A stretch of 64,000 bases of DNA from Bradyrhizobium sp. NP1 (GTDB lineage: Bacteria; Pseudomonadota; Alphaproteobacteria; Rhizobiales; Xanthobacteraceae): NCBI RefSeq assembly GCF_030378205.1, contig NZ_CP127385.1:6860001-6924000 (forward strand). The letters run 5' to 3'. Below, in pieces: positions 36,753 through 45,346 of this stretch; the first letter of the stretch is position 1; every line of letters starts with the position of its first letter. The notes beneath the pieces were generated by a model. The model saw only the letters and a list, made by a program, of their open reading frames with translations. It searched no databases and was not told the origin of the DNA. Made by a program: the position numbers and the translations under genes.

Positions 36753-38546
36753 TCACTCGGGCAGCCCTGCTTGCCGCAATCCTTCTTCATATCGCGCGAC
36801 GTCCTCAGCACGTCGATAAGGGCCAAGCACGTCTTTGAGATTGGAAAGGCGCAGCGTGGTGTTCAGCTCTCGCAGCCGAGCCACTGCCTTGTGTGCTTGC
36901 TCCGGCCGCCCGGCCATGGCGTTGCTTGCGGCGGTGATACGTAGCCCAGGTTGATAGTCCGGATTGTCCTGCAATGCCATTGCCGCCCATGATGCCGCTT
37001 CGTCATAGCGGACCAGGAAGAAATGTGCATACGCGGTCCCGGCTCGCATTCCCAACAGCCACGGATCAAGTGGGCTCAGGCGCATGGCACGTGCGAAGCG
37101 CTCGATCGCCGTTTCCGGCTCGCCGAGCCAGATTTTTACCCAGCCGCCGAAATTCCATGCCTCGGCCAAGTTGGAATTAAGCACAAGCGCGCGATCGATC
37201 AAGCCGGCGCCTACCCCGAGATCCCGAACAACAAACGCTAACGCATTCCCGCCAGCGGCGAGCGCGATCGCGTCATCCTTGCCCAACTCAACCGCCCGTT
37301 GGGCGAGCCTCTTCACTTCGGCAATCGCGTTCGCTGTGTCCGAAATCCAGCCATTGATCTTGGCAATGACGTAGCAAAAGGCTGCACGACCGTGGGCGGA
37401 GGCAAAATCCGGGTCGAGCTCGATCGCGCTGTTGAACAGGCGCAATGCCTCGTCGTTCGCTTGCCGGTTACCAAACTGATAAAGCCTGGCCAGACCGCGC
37501 AAATAGAGGGCATAAGCGTCGAGACTCGCGGTCGGCTTGCGCTTGGCGCGCTCGATCTCGGCTTTTTCCACCGCAGGCGCGATCGCCCCGACAACGCTCT
37601 CAGTCACCTGGTCCTGCAGATCGAAGATGTCGCCGAGCCCGCCATCAAACCGATCGGCCCAAAGATGTGCTCCAGTAGCGGTATCGACCAGTTGTCCCGT
37701 GATGCGCACTCGGTTTGCCGCCTTGCGAACGCTCCCTTCCAACACGTAGCGTACCCCAAGCTCGCGCCCCACCTGCTTCACGTCGACGGCGCGCCCCTTG
37801 TAGGTGAAGCTGGAGTTTCGGGCGATGACAAATAGCGCCTTGAAACGAGACAGCGCCGTGATGATGTCCTCGGCCATTCCATCGGCAAAGTATTCCTGTT
37901 CCGGATCGCCGCTCATGTTCTGAAACGGGAGCACGGCGATGGACGGCTTGTCGGGGGGAGGGAGGACATCAGGTTGGCTCATAGCCAGACCCGATTTTAC
38001 TGCGGAAGGGGCTTGACCAGTCAGCCGTACCCGCCACGCTCGCATCGGCTCAGCTATATTTCTAAGGGACTGCTGTCCCAGATCATCACAGGCGATCTCG
38101 ACCTTGCCTCGAACCTGCCGATAGGCATCATCGGACATGCAGACCCCCCCCGGTTCGGCGATGCCTTCAAGGCGGGCAGCAATGTTGACGCCGTCGCCGA
38201 AGATATCATTATCATTAAAAATAACGTCACCGACATGAATGCCGATGCGAAATTCGATCCTTTGATCCTGCGGCACGGCGGTATTTTGCTCGGCCATGCT
38301 GCGCTGGATTTCAACCGCATTGCGCACCGCATCGACTGCGCTGGCAAACTCGACCAGCATTCCGTCGCCCGTAGTCTTGACGATGTGACCGCGATGCGCC
38401 GCGACTACGGGGTCGACAAGCGCTTTTCTAATCGACTTTAACTGGGCTAGCGTACCTTCTTCGTTGGCCCCCATCAGCCGACTATATCCCGCGATGTCCG
38501 CCGCAAGAATAGCCGCCAGTCGCCGTTCCACGCGCTCTTCGCTCAA
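36753..38546 (-). CDS. class III adenylate/guanylate cyclase with TolB-like and TPR domains
   Basis: About 597 residues. The N-terminal catalytic domain (residues 5-170) shows AADIAGYSRLMG with the metal Asp, KTTGDGMLVEF with the second Asp and DGVNIAARLEG. Then comes a domain of the FlgO/TolB-N kind (PSIAVLPFQNMSGDPEQEYF, GVRYVLEGSVRK, about 200-330) and tetratricopeptide repeats to the C-terminus. This architecture is expanded in Bradyrhizobium. The TTG at 38546 is preferred because the recognisable start SEERVERRLAAILAAD follows with GAGGTG upstream; a longer ATG frame runs into repeat DNA. The cyclic nucleotide product might act on the nearby Crp/Fnr-type regulator, which is inference. 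Confidence 0.88.
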   Translation of the reverse strand: MSEERVERRLAAILAADIAGYSRLMGANEEGTLAQLKSIRKALVDPVVAAHRGHIVKTTGDGMLVEFASAVDAVRNAVEIQRSMAEQNTAVPQDQRIEFRIGIHVGDVIFNDNDIFGDGVNIAARLEGIAEPGGVCMSDDAYRQVRGKVEIACDDLGQQSLRNIAEPMRAWRVRLTGQAPSAVKSGLAMSQPDVLPPPDKPSIAVLPFQNMSGDPEQEYFADGMAEDIITALSRFKALFVIARNSSFTYKGRAVDVKQVGRELGVRYVLEGSVRKAANRVRITGQLVDTATGAHLWADRFDGGLGDIFDLQDQVTESVVGAIAPAVEKAEIERAKRKPTASLDAYALYLRGLARLYQFGNRQANDEALRLFNSAIELDPDFASAHGRAAFCYVIAKINGWISDTANAIAEVKRLAQRAVELGKDDAIALAAGGNALAFVVRDLGVGAGLIDRALVLNSNLAEAWNFGGWVKIWLGEPETAIERFARAMRLSPLDPWLLGMRAGTAYAHFFLVRYDEAASWAAMALQDNPDYQPGLRITAASNAMAGRPEQAHKAVARLRELNTTLRLSNLKDVLGPYRRAEDVARYEEGLRQAGLPE

Positions 38547-38611
38547 GACGCACCTCGGCCGGGAAATCAAATAACTATTTAGCAGAAAAATAAGCCGATG
38601 TCCGATTGCCC

Positions 38612-38675
38612 GATGTCCGAGATGGGTCAGAATCGGCAAGTCTCCGATTGAGGAGAACTATTCCGCTTCGCCCTA
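38612..38675 (+). repeat. repeat R2, left copy
   Basis: GATGTCCGAGATGGGTCAGA, then ATCGGCAAGTCTCCGATTGA and GGAGAACTATTCCGCTTCGC. It matches 42114-42177 in the same orientation with a handful of substitutions, and joins repeat R1 directly at its right end. Confidence 0.85.
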
Positions 38676-38795
38676 GGGCGCGCAGTCATAAATCGTGAAG
38701 CCATAGATCAGGGCGTGTTTGATGTCAGCTACGCCCCCGATAGCTGCGCGAAAACGGACATCGCGGCAAGTCCGAGTAGGGCCAAATGCAGACAT
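38675..38795 (+). repeat. repeat R1, right copy
   Basis: The longer copy: TAGGGCGCGCAGTCATAAAT, an extra segment TGTTTGATGTCAGCTACGCC, then GCGAAAACGGACATCGCGGC and AAGTCCGAGTAGGGCCA. It is in the same orientation as the copy at 33101. Confidence 0.85.
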
Positions 38796-38859
38796 TCGAT
38801 AAGCGTATTCGCTAGGCCGTGCGGTCGCACCGCCTGGCAGTCTCATCTGGCCCCTTCCA

Positions 38860-39801
38860 TCAGAACGGATTGACGTAGTTGAGGATCGCGATTTGGCGCA
38901 GCAGTACCTTGCGGATGACGTGCGCCGGTTTGACATGGTCGGTAAAGATCGCCGCCGTCCCAGTGCTTCCCGCCGGTAGACGCTTCAACAGATCCTCGTC
39001 GTCGAGCCTCACACGTACCACGAAGGGCGCCGACTCGATCGCTTTGGGCGTCACCGCGAGTCCGGAGGTTTGGGGCTGCCCCGTCGAGATCGCCTGGAAA
39101 ACGGTTTCCACCTTGCCGGTGTGGATCGTGCCGGGCAAGAGCCTGAAGGTTACCTCGACCGGCTGACCCGGCGCGATGTAGCGGGCATCATTCTGCGCGA
39201 TCTCCACGCCGACTAGGGTCTCGGAGGTGTCAATGAACGCCATGACAGGCGAGAGCGGCAGATTGGCGACGCGCGCGCCCTTGCGGAGCGCGACGTTGGT
39301 GACGTAGCCGTCAACCGGCGCGCGCACGACCGTCTTGTCCAGGTTCCATCGCGCGTTGTCCAGCTGCGCCCGGAGCTGATCGGCTTCGGACTGCCGCTGC
39401 TGGACGTCGAAGGCGCGGCCCGCGTCCCGCTCAAACAATTGCGTCATTTGCGACAGACGCAGGTCGGCGAGCTTCGACTGCGCCTCGATCGCCTTGACCT
39501 GCGCCTCGTAAGGTGTCCGGTCTATCCGAAAGAGCACGTCGCCCGCCTTGAGCGGCGTGTTCGGCTGCACCGGAACTTCGCTCACCTCGCCTGCGACGTC
39601 CGGCACAATCGATACTCCGTTCCGGACCACTAAGGCCGGCCCTTGTGGCGCGCCCCATCCCATCGGGATGAACAGGCCCAGACTCAAAAACAACAACACG
39701 ATGAAGGGCGAAACCTTCCAGAACAGATTGAAAGTAACGATGCCCAGTCGCACCAGTGCGAACAGCAGCACGAGGTAGACGCTCATGATGGCGATCATCA
39801 T
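38860..39801 (-). CDS. HlyD/EmrA-type membrane fusion protein (YiaV/YibH-like)
   Basis: A 313-residue periplasmic adaptor. Two N-terminal hydrophobic segments (residues 3-20 and 28-48) precede the biotinyl-lipoyl half (VSIVPDVAGEVSEVPVQPNT), a coiled-coil hairpin (about 105-155) and the second half (TVVRAPVDGYVTNVALRKGA), then a beta-barrel region. It overlaps the DUF3302 gene by 4 bases; the same pair (yiaV-yiaW) exists in E. coli. No inner-membrane pump or outer-membrane channel gene is adjacent, so the transported compound is unknown. Confidence 0.87.
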   Translation of the reverse strand: MMIAIMSVYLVLLFALVRLGIVTFNLFWKVSPFIVLLFLSLGLFIPMGWGAPQGPALVVRNGVSIVPDVAGEVSEVPVQPNTPLKAGDVLFRIDRTPYEAQVKAIEAQSKLADLRLSQMTQLFERDAGRAFDVQQRQSEADQLRAQLDNARWNLDKTVVRAPVDGYVTNVALRKGARVANLPLSPVMAFIDTSETLVGVEIAQNDARYIAPGQPVEVTFRLLPGTIHTGKVETVFQAISTGQPQTSGLAVTPKAIESAPFVVRVRLDDEDLLKRLPAGSTGTAAIFTDHVKPAHVIRKVLLRQIAILNYVNPF

Positions 39802-40043
39802 GGCTGTGGCTCCCTGTTATGCGGTGCAGGCACGTCGACATAGGCCCAGATCAGCGCCACCGGCCACAATGCAAAACCGCAAATCAGCGTGACCCATCCG
39901 GCCACGGTGACGGCTTGCGCCTGTGGGTGTCCCCGCGTTTTGGCGATGTGTCCCGGCAGCCAGCCGGCGATGCAGAATACCGCGACGACGCTGGCGACCA
40001 GGATGATGAGGACAATCCAGGCGAAAATGTCGAGTCCACTCAT
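39798..40043 (-). CDS. DUF3302 family inner-membrane protein (YiaW-like)
   Basis: An 81-residue protein with two transmembrane helices (residues 5-28 and 46-68). The motif GWLPGHIAKTRGHPQAQAVT between them and WAYVDVP at the end fit DUF3302. Its 3' end overlaps the HlyD-type gene, indicating a functional pair at the inner membrane. Confidence 0.85.
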   Translation of the reverse strand: MSGLDIFAWIVLIILVASVVAVFCIAGWLPGHIAKTRGHPQAQAVTVAGWVTLICGFALWPVALIWAYVDVPAPHNREPQP

Positions 40044-40053
40044 GTCTGCCTCC

Positions 40054-40173
40054 TCACATGACCGGCTGCGCCTCCGGAAACTTCCATGTGTCGTTGAGAA
40101 GCTCGGCGCGCGGGCGATAGAGCCGCACCATGGCGCTAATAAGAGCGAGTGCTGCGAGCACGGTACTGATCAT
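40054..40173 (-). CDS. small single-helix membrane protein
   Basis: A 39-residue protein starting MISTVLAALALISAMVRLYR (one membrane helix), with a short polar tail ending EAQPVM. GGAGG-CGGAG lies just upstream of ATG 40173, a strong ribosome site. It precedes the DUF3302 gene by 10 bases and so heads the three-gene operon. No family recognised; a small accessory subunit is plausible. Confidence 0.6.
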   Translation of the reverse strand: MISTVLAALALISAMVRLYRPRAELLNDTWKFPEAQPVM

Positions 40174-40369
40174 GGCTCCGCCTCCATTTCCGATCCACTG
40201 ATCGTCGTGGCGGCAGCGCCGAACTTGTCGCCGTAAATCGAAACAGACGCGCCGCCATATTTGCTGCGACAGCAAGCCCGTCTTTATCCGTTACTGGGCT
40301 TCAGCGAGACCGTTCGGCGGCGGCCGACGCAGGAATTCATCGGCCGCAGATTGCAAGTGCGGAGGCGAC

Positions 40370-41974
40370 TTACTTAGCTTCCTTCAGCTTCGCCAGGACT
40401 TCGTCCATATTGAAACTGGACGCCTTCTGCCGCGGCGGATATTCCCTGAATGTGGCTAGGAATTGGCCCACGTAATCCTGCGCGGGCACCAAGAGGAACA
40501 CGTGATCGATGAGCCAGTCGTAATACGTGTTCGATGTGATGTCCGCCCGCTCGTAGGGATCGGTCCGGAGATTGAATATCTTCGGGACTCTCAAATTGGT
40601 GAAGGGATTGGCCCAGATCAGCAACTGTCCCGGAGCGCGCTGCTCCAAGAACACGAACTTCCAATTGTCGTACCGCAGGCCGGTCAATTGTTGATCGTCG
40701 TTGATGTAGAAAAAAGACTCTCGTGGGCTCTTTTCGGTTTGCCCAGTCAGGGATGGGACGAGGTTGTAACCATCGAGATGGACCTTGTAGGTCATGTCGC
40801 CGACTCTGTAGCCCGTGAGCAATTTGTCAGTGACCTGCGTGTCGCCGGCTATCGCCAGAAGCGTAGGCAACATGTCAAGATGGCTGACGATGTCGTTGGA
40901 CACCTGACCCGGTTTGATTTTTCCCGGCCAACGGAACATGGCTGGCACGCGGTAGGCCCCTTCCCAATTCGAGTTCTTTTCGTTGCGGAATGGCGTCATT
41001 GCTCCATCTGGCCAACTGTTCATGTGCGGGCCGTTGTCGGTCCCGTACATGACGAAAGTGTTGTCCGCGATGCCCAGATCATCCAAGGCCTTGAGGATTG
41101 TGCCGACACTCTTGTCGTGATCGATCATTGTGTCGTGGTACGGGCTCTGCCAACGCCCCGACTGGCCTATGCTCTCGGGCTTGGTGTGGGTGCGAAAATG
41201 CATGTGGGTGAAGTTCACCCAGACAAATACTGGTTTACCGGCCGTCTTCTGCCGCTTCATGAAGTCCACAGCCCGGCTTGCGATGTCGTCGTCGATAGTC
41301 ACCATTCGCGCTCTGGTGAGCGGACCGGTATCAGTGCATACCTGCTTGCCGACCTTGCCGAAGCGCGGATCGATTGTTGGGTCGTCTTTGTCCGAGGCCT
41401 TGCAATCCATCACGCCGCGCGGTCCGTACCGAGCACGGAACTCGGGGCTTTTTGGGTAGTCCGGCAACTCAGGCTCCTCCTCGGCATTCAGATGGTAGAG
41501 GTTGCCGTAAAACTCATCGAAGCCATGCACAGTCGGCAGGAACTCATTGCGGTCGCCGAGATGGTTTTTGCCGAATTGCCCAGTCGCATAGCCGAGAGGT
41601 TTGAGCAACTCGGCAGTGGTCGGGTCTTCCTTCTGTAACCCGAGCGTGGCACCGGGTAAGCCGACCTTGGTCATGCCGGTGCGCAAGCCAGACTGTCCGG
41701 TGATGAATGACGCCCGCCCGGCGGTACAACTTTGCTCGGCGTAGTAGTCGGTGAACATCACGCCCTCACTTGCGAGGCGGTCGATATTGGGCGTCTTAAA
41801 CCCCATTAGGCCGCGAGAGTAGGCGCTTATGTCAGACTGGCCAACATCATCGCCCCAGATGATAACAATGTTGGGTCTTTGCTGTTGCTGCGCGCCAGCG
41901 GGCGCAAGAGATACCGCGGCGAAAACCGAGCCCATCAAAACAGGTAAAAATTTTCTGAGGATCGAGCTATTCAT
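40370..41974 (-). CDS. arylsulfatase (type I, formylglycine-dependent)
   Basis: A 534-residue sulfatase that would release sulfate from sulfate esters in the periplasm. The signal peptide is residues 1-27 (ends APAGAQ). The metal site starts RPNIVIIWGDDVGQSDISAY. The residue converted to formylglycine lies in EQSCTAGRASFITGQ; the usual CxPxR is CTAGR here (Ala for Pro), a variant seen in one bacterial subgroup. GTDNGPHMNSWPDGAMTPFR is the second metal site. ATG 41974 fits the signal peptide; upstream in-frame codons are intergenic. No maturase gene is nearby. Confidence 0.92.
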   Translation of the reverse strand: MNSSILRKFLPVLMGSVFAAVSLAPAGAQQQQRPNIVIIWGDDVGQSDISAYSRGLMGFKTPNIDRLASEGVMFTDYYAEQSCTAGRASFITGQSGLRTGMTKVGLPGATLGLQKEDPTTAELLKPLGYATGQFGKNHLGDRNEFLPTVHGFDEFYGNLYHLNAEEEPELPDYPKSPEFRARYGPRGVMDCKASDKDDPTIDPRFGKVGKQVCTDTGPLTRARMVTIDDDIASRAVDFMKRQKTAGKPVFVWVNFTHMHFRTHTKPESIGQSGRWQSPYHDTMIDHDKSVGTILKALDDLGIADNTFVMYGTDNGPHMNSWPDGAMTPFRNEKNSNWEGAYRVPAMFRWPGKIKPGQVSNDIVSHLDMLPTLLAIAGDTQVTDKLLTGYRVGDMTYKVHLDGYNLVPSLTGQTEKSPRESFFYINDDQQLTGLRYDNWKFVFLEQRAPGQLLIWANPFTNLRVPKIFNLRTDPYERADITSNTYYDWLIDHVFLLVPAQDYVGQFLATFREYPPRQKASSFNMDEVLAKLKEAK

Positions 41975-42597
41975 GTCTTCAGCCTCCGTTACCAAGGAGG
42001 CCGTTGGGCCCCCAAGCGTTGAACGCGCATGAACCACAAGTTCTTAAGCCTACGCCAGCGCCACCGAAGGTCACAGGCCGGGAATGGGCCAGCATGCCTG
42101 TCTGAACGGTGCGCGATGTCCGAAAGGGGTCAAAATCGGCAAGTCTCCGATCGAGGACAACTATTCCGCTTCGCCCTCGAAAGCAGACATAGCGTAGGTG
42201 CCGCTTGCGAGCCGCCACACCCCGAGACCTTTGTCGCTCCGGCTGCCCTCGCCTTCCCCGCAGTTCTCGTTCGCCAGTTAAACGGCGCGCTCAAAATTCA
42301 GCGCGCGCCAGCCGCCGTGGTTTCGGGATGCCAGGACCACATCACTTGGCCGTCCGCGCGCATCATCGTTCGTCCGCTGATGTACCGCGTTCATCGCATC
42401 CGATCCGGCTGGACCGAGGCGGTGAAACCGGAGCCATCGGAGGAAATGCGGCATCCCTCGCGACCATCATTATGACGCTCCCTTCCGCAAGATCTGATAT
42501 GTTGAATGTTTGATAGTCGAGTGTCAGCTAGGTCACAGATACTGGCCGTTCGACTCCCGATGGTGGAGCAGGCCCAAGCAGCCGCGAGGGTATCGCC
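41975..42597. other. gene-free stretch between arylsulfatase and TPR genes, repeat-bearing
   Basis: About 620 bases with no credible gene. It includes repeat R2 at 42114-42177 and a fragment related to R3 near 42328 (TGCCAGGACCACATCACTTG). It should also hold the divergent promoters of the two flanking genes. It marks the right-hand edge of the repeat-bounded region. Confidence 0.55.
42114..42177 (+). repeat. repeat R2, right copy
   Basis: GATGTCCGAAAGGGGTCAAA, then ATCGGCAAGTCTCCGATCGA and GGACAACTATTCCGCTTCGC: the same order and orientation as 38612-38675. The two copies flank the HlyD/DUF3302/arylsulfatase block. Confidence 0.85.
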
Positions 42598-44220
42598 ATG
42601 GCTTATCATCGAACTTCAACGGGTTTCGTTGCTGCAGCACTGCTGGCGTTGCAGGTCCAGGGGGCGCGGGCGGAGACCGCGCCCAAGGTCATCGAGGAAG
42701 TCGATTTCACGATCTCCTGTGAGCCGACGTCACAACAAGCATTCAAGCACGCGGCCTGGACTCTGCATTCGTTCTGGTACCCCGAGGCGTTAAAGCAGTT
42801 CACCGCGATCGCCGCGTCCGAGCCCGGCTGTGCGATGGCCTATTGGGGCATCGCGATGAGTCACTGGTACCCGCTGTGGTATCCCCCGTCGCCGGCCGCA
42901 CTCAAAGCCGGCTCCGATGCAATCGCCAAGGCGATGGCGGCCCCGACCCAGACGCCGCGCGAGGCGGATTACATCGCAGCGATCGCCGCCTTCTATCGCG
43001 ACAATGACAAGCTCGACCATCAGACGCGTGCGGTCGCCTACGAAAAGGCGATGGAGCAGGTGTATGAGCGCTACCCGGACGACCGCGAGGCCGCGGTGTT
43101 CTATGCCTTGGCGCTGAACGCCAGTGCGCTCAAGACCGACAAGACCTTTGCCAACCAAGGAAAGGCGGCCGAGATCCTCAACAAGATCTGGAAGGAGGAA
43201 CCGAACCACCCTGGCGTCGTGCATTACCTGATCCACAGCGACGACTCGCCACAATTCGCCGCAGCGGGGCTGGACGCCGCGATCTGCTATGCCAAGGTCG
43301 CGCCCGACGTGCCACACGCGCTGCACATGCCGTCGCACATCTTCACCCGTCTTGGCATGTGGCAGCAATCGATCGACTCGAACCGCGCCGCTCACACCGC
43401 CGCCCTCAATTACGTGCACAGGAGCCGGGGGCCGGGGAGCTATGATCAGGAAACCCTCCACACGATGGACTATCTCGAATACGCCTATCTTCAGACCGCG
43501 CAGGACGGCCCGGCCAAAGAGGTGGTCGACGAACTTGTCGCCTTTCGCGAGGGTGAGGGTGAGAGCCTGGGCGCGGCTTACGCTGTCGCCGCGATCCCGG
43601 CTCGTTATGCGCTCGAGCGCCGCGACTGGCCGGCCGCCGCCGCGCTGAGCGAGCCGGCGATCGGTTTCCCGCTTGAGCGCTTTCCCTGGGCAGGAGCGAT
43701 GATCGCCTATGCCCGCGCGCTGGGCGATGCGCAGACCGGGAACATCGCCGGCGCCGAGGCGGAGATCGGCCGCCTTCAATCGCTTGAAGACAAGCTGAAG
43801 GGCAACAACGCCTATTGGGCCAACCAGGTCGAGGTCCAGCGTTTGGCGGCCGCCGGCATCCTGGCGCACGTCCGAGGCGACGACAAAACGGCCATTGCGT
43901 TGGTGCGGGCCGCGGTCGATCTGGACGCCACGATGGACAAGCACCCGGCGACCCCGTCCTCGGTGCTGCCGGCGCGCGAGCTATTGGCCGATCTGTTGCT
44001 CGAGCTCAACCAGCCGGCGGCGGCCCTGATCGAGTACCAGAAGATGTTGAGTACCGATCCCAATCGCTTCCGCAGCCTTCTCGGCGAGGCCCGAGCCGCG
44101 AAACAGACGGGTGACTCCGTGACCGCTCACGACGCCTACCGCAAGCTTGTGGCGCTAAGCAAACCCGCCGGTCCGGCGCGCCCCGAACTGGCCGAGGCGA
44201 GGTCCTATCTAGCGAACTGA
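42598..44220 (+). CDS. secreted TPR-repeat protein of unknown function
   Basis: A 540-residue exported protein (signal peptide to about residue 25, GARA-ET). The body is helical with tetratricopeptide-like units. Conserved-looking stretches are EALKQFTAIAASEPGCAMAY with WGIAMSHWYPLWYPP, HPGVVHYLIHSDDSP and PHALHMPSHIFTRLGMW. The His-rich motifs (HYLIH, HALHMPSHIF) recur in this family and could bind metal or heme; this is speculation. Start ATG 42598. No operon partner. Confidence 0.8.
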   Translation: MAYHRTSTGFVAAALLALQVQGARAETAPKVIEEVDFTISCEPTSQQAFKHAAWTLHSFWYPEALKQFTAIAASEPGCAMAYWGIAMSHWYPLWYPPSPAALKAGSDAIAKAMAAPTQTPREADYIAAIAAFYRDNDKLDHQTRAVAYEKAMEQVYERYPDDREAAVFYALALNASALKTDKTFANQGKAAEILNKIWKEEPNHPGVVHYLIHSDDSPQFAAAGLDAAICYAKVAPDVPHALHMPSHIFTRLGMWQQSIDSNRAAHTAALNYVHRSRGPGSYDQETLHTMDYLEYAYLQTAQDGPAKEVVDELVAFREGEGESLGAAYAVAAIPARYALERRDWPAAAALSEPAIGFPLERFPWAGAMIAYARALGDAQTGNIAGAEAEIGRLQSLEDKLKGNNAYWANQVEVQRLAAAGILAHVRGDDKTAIALVRAAVDLDATMDKHPATPSSVLPARELLADLLLELNQPAAALIEYQKMLSTDPNRFRSLLGEARAAKQTGDSVTAHDAYRKLVALSKPAGPARPELAEARSYLAN

Positions 44221-44373
44221 CCGTCACCCGTGTGGCCGCAAGACGCCGGTCCCAGAGCAGCAACAGTCTTGCTCGATCTCTGCCACAACTCGTGCAGCTT
44301 GCTTTAGCTCAGGGCTGGCTCGGCGTTCGACGTCGTCGAATGTCGCCTTTGGGTTGGAATCGGCAAGTAGTGC

Positions 44374-45048
44374 CTACGCGCCGACCAGCGTCTTCACCGG
44401 CACGGTTGCCTGCACGACCAGGCCGCGGGCGCGGGCATCCATCACGCCGACCGCGCGCAGCGAGAGCAGCGTCACGCCCTGTACGACGTCGCGCAGCTTC
44501 GCAGGATCGGCCAGATTGTCGGGCGCGAGCGGGCCGACGAGGGCTTCATGCAGCGCGCCGAGCAGCGCAGTCGCGGCCAACTGGGTATCCTGCGCCGGCA
44601 GGTGGCCGGCGCGCACGGCGGCATCGATCCTGCTAGCGATCTCGGCCGCGATCTCGCGCCGGCTTGCCAGGCGCGAGGCGGAGACGTCGACATCGACGGG
44701 CTCGGCCAGGATGCCCCAGGCGAGCCTCTTCTGCGACAGCACGTGGACGGCAACGGTGGAGATGGCCGCGGCCAGCGCCGATGACGGCCCTGGCGCCGCA
44801 TCGGCGGCGCGGCGGATCGCGGCAAGCTCGTCGCGCGAGACGTCGTTGATCAGTTCCGAGATCAGGTCGGCCTTGGACGGAAAGTAGCGGTACACGGTGC
44901 CGGCGGCGACATTGGCGCGGACCGCGACCGGCGCGATCTGCACCGCGGCCATGCCGGCCTCGATCGCCGCATCGCGCGCGGCCGAAAGGATGGCGCTGCG
45001 CCGCGCGGCCAGCCGCTTCACCACCTGATGGGTTCGCCGATAAACCAT
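44374..45048 (-). CDS. TetR/AcrR-family regulator
   Basis: A 224-residue regulator. The helix-turn-helix is at residues 15-60 (ILSAARDAAIEAGMAAVQIA, then AGTVYRYFPSKADLISEL). The rest is a helical ligand-binding domain. ATG 45048 is taken as the start; another ATG five codons upstream is possible. It is divergent from the TRAP binding-protein gene with a 298-base shared regulatory region, so it probably controls that gene and itself. The ligand is unknown. Confidence 0.87.
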   Translation of the reverse strand: MVYRRTHQVVKRLAARRSAILSAARDAAIEAGMAAVQIAPVAVRANVAAGTVYRYFPSKADLISELINDVSRDELAAIRRAADAAPGPSSALAAAISTVAVHVLSQKRLAWGILAEPVDVDVSASRLASRREIAAEIASRIDAAVRAGHLPAQDTQLAATALLGALHEALVGPLAPDNLADPAKLRDVVQGVTLLSLRAVGVMDARARGLVVQATVPVKTLVGA

Positions 45049-45346
45049 GGCGCGTTTCCTCAAATCCCCCGCATTCGGCTCAGCCGAGGACTCGGTCGAA
45101 CGCGGCGCCGTTTTCTGTTGGGCGATTCACGCAAATCGCCTTCCAAGAACTGAACAACTATTCAGGCTGGATGACAAGCAGCAAATGGGATTAGTCCGAA
45201 AGCGCCGCCGCGCCAGGGCATGCCGACGCCGATGCTTAACAAAGCAAGGTTCAAGCAATCTTGGGTTTAACCGCGCAAGGCGCCGACTTACAGTCGTTGC
45301 TTCACGATCATGCACCCCCGCACGGGGCGTGCCGGGAGGAGCCCCA

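Noticed and set aside
42598..44220. Peptidase or heme-protein assignment for the TPR protein based on its HYLIH and HMPSHIF motifs
   Set aside because: The His clusters do not match HExxH or a heme CxxCH motif; function left unassigned.
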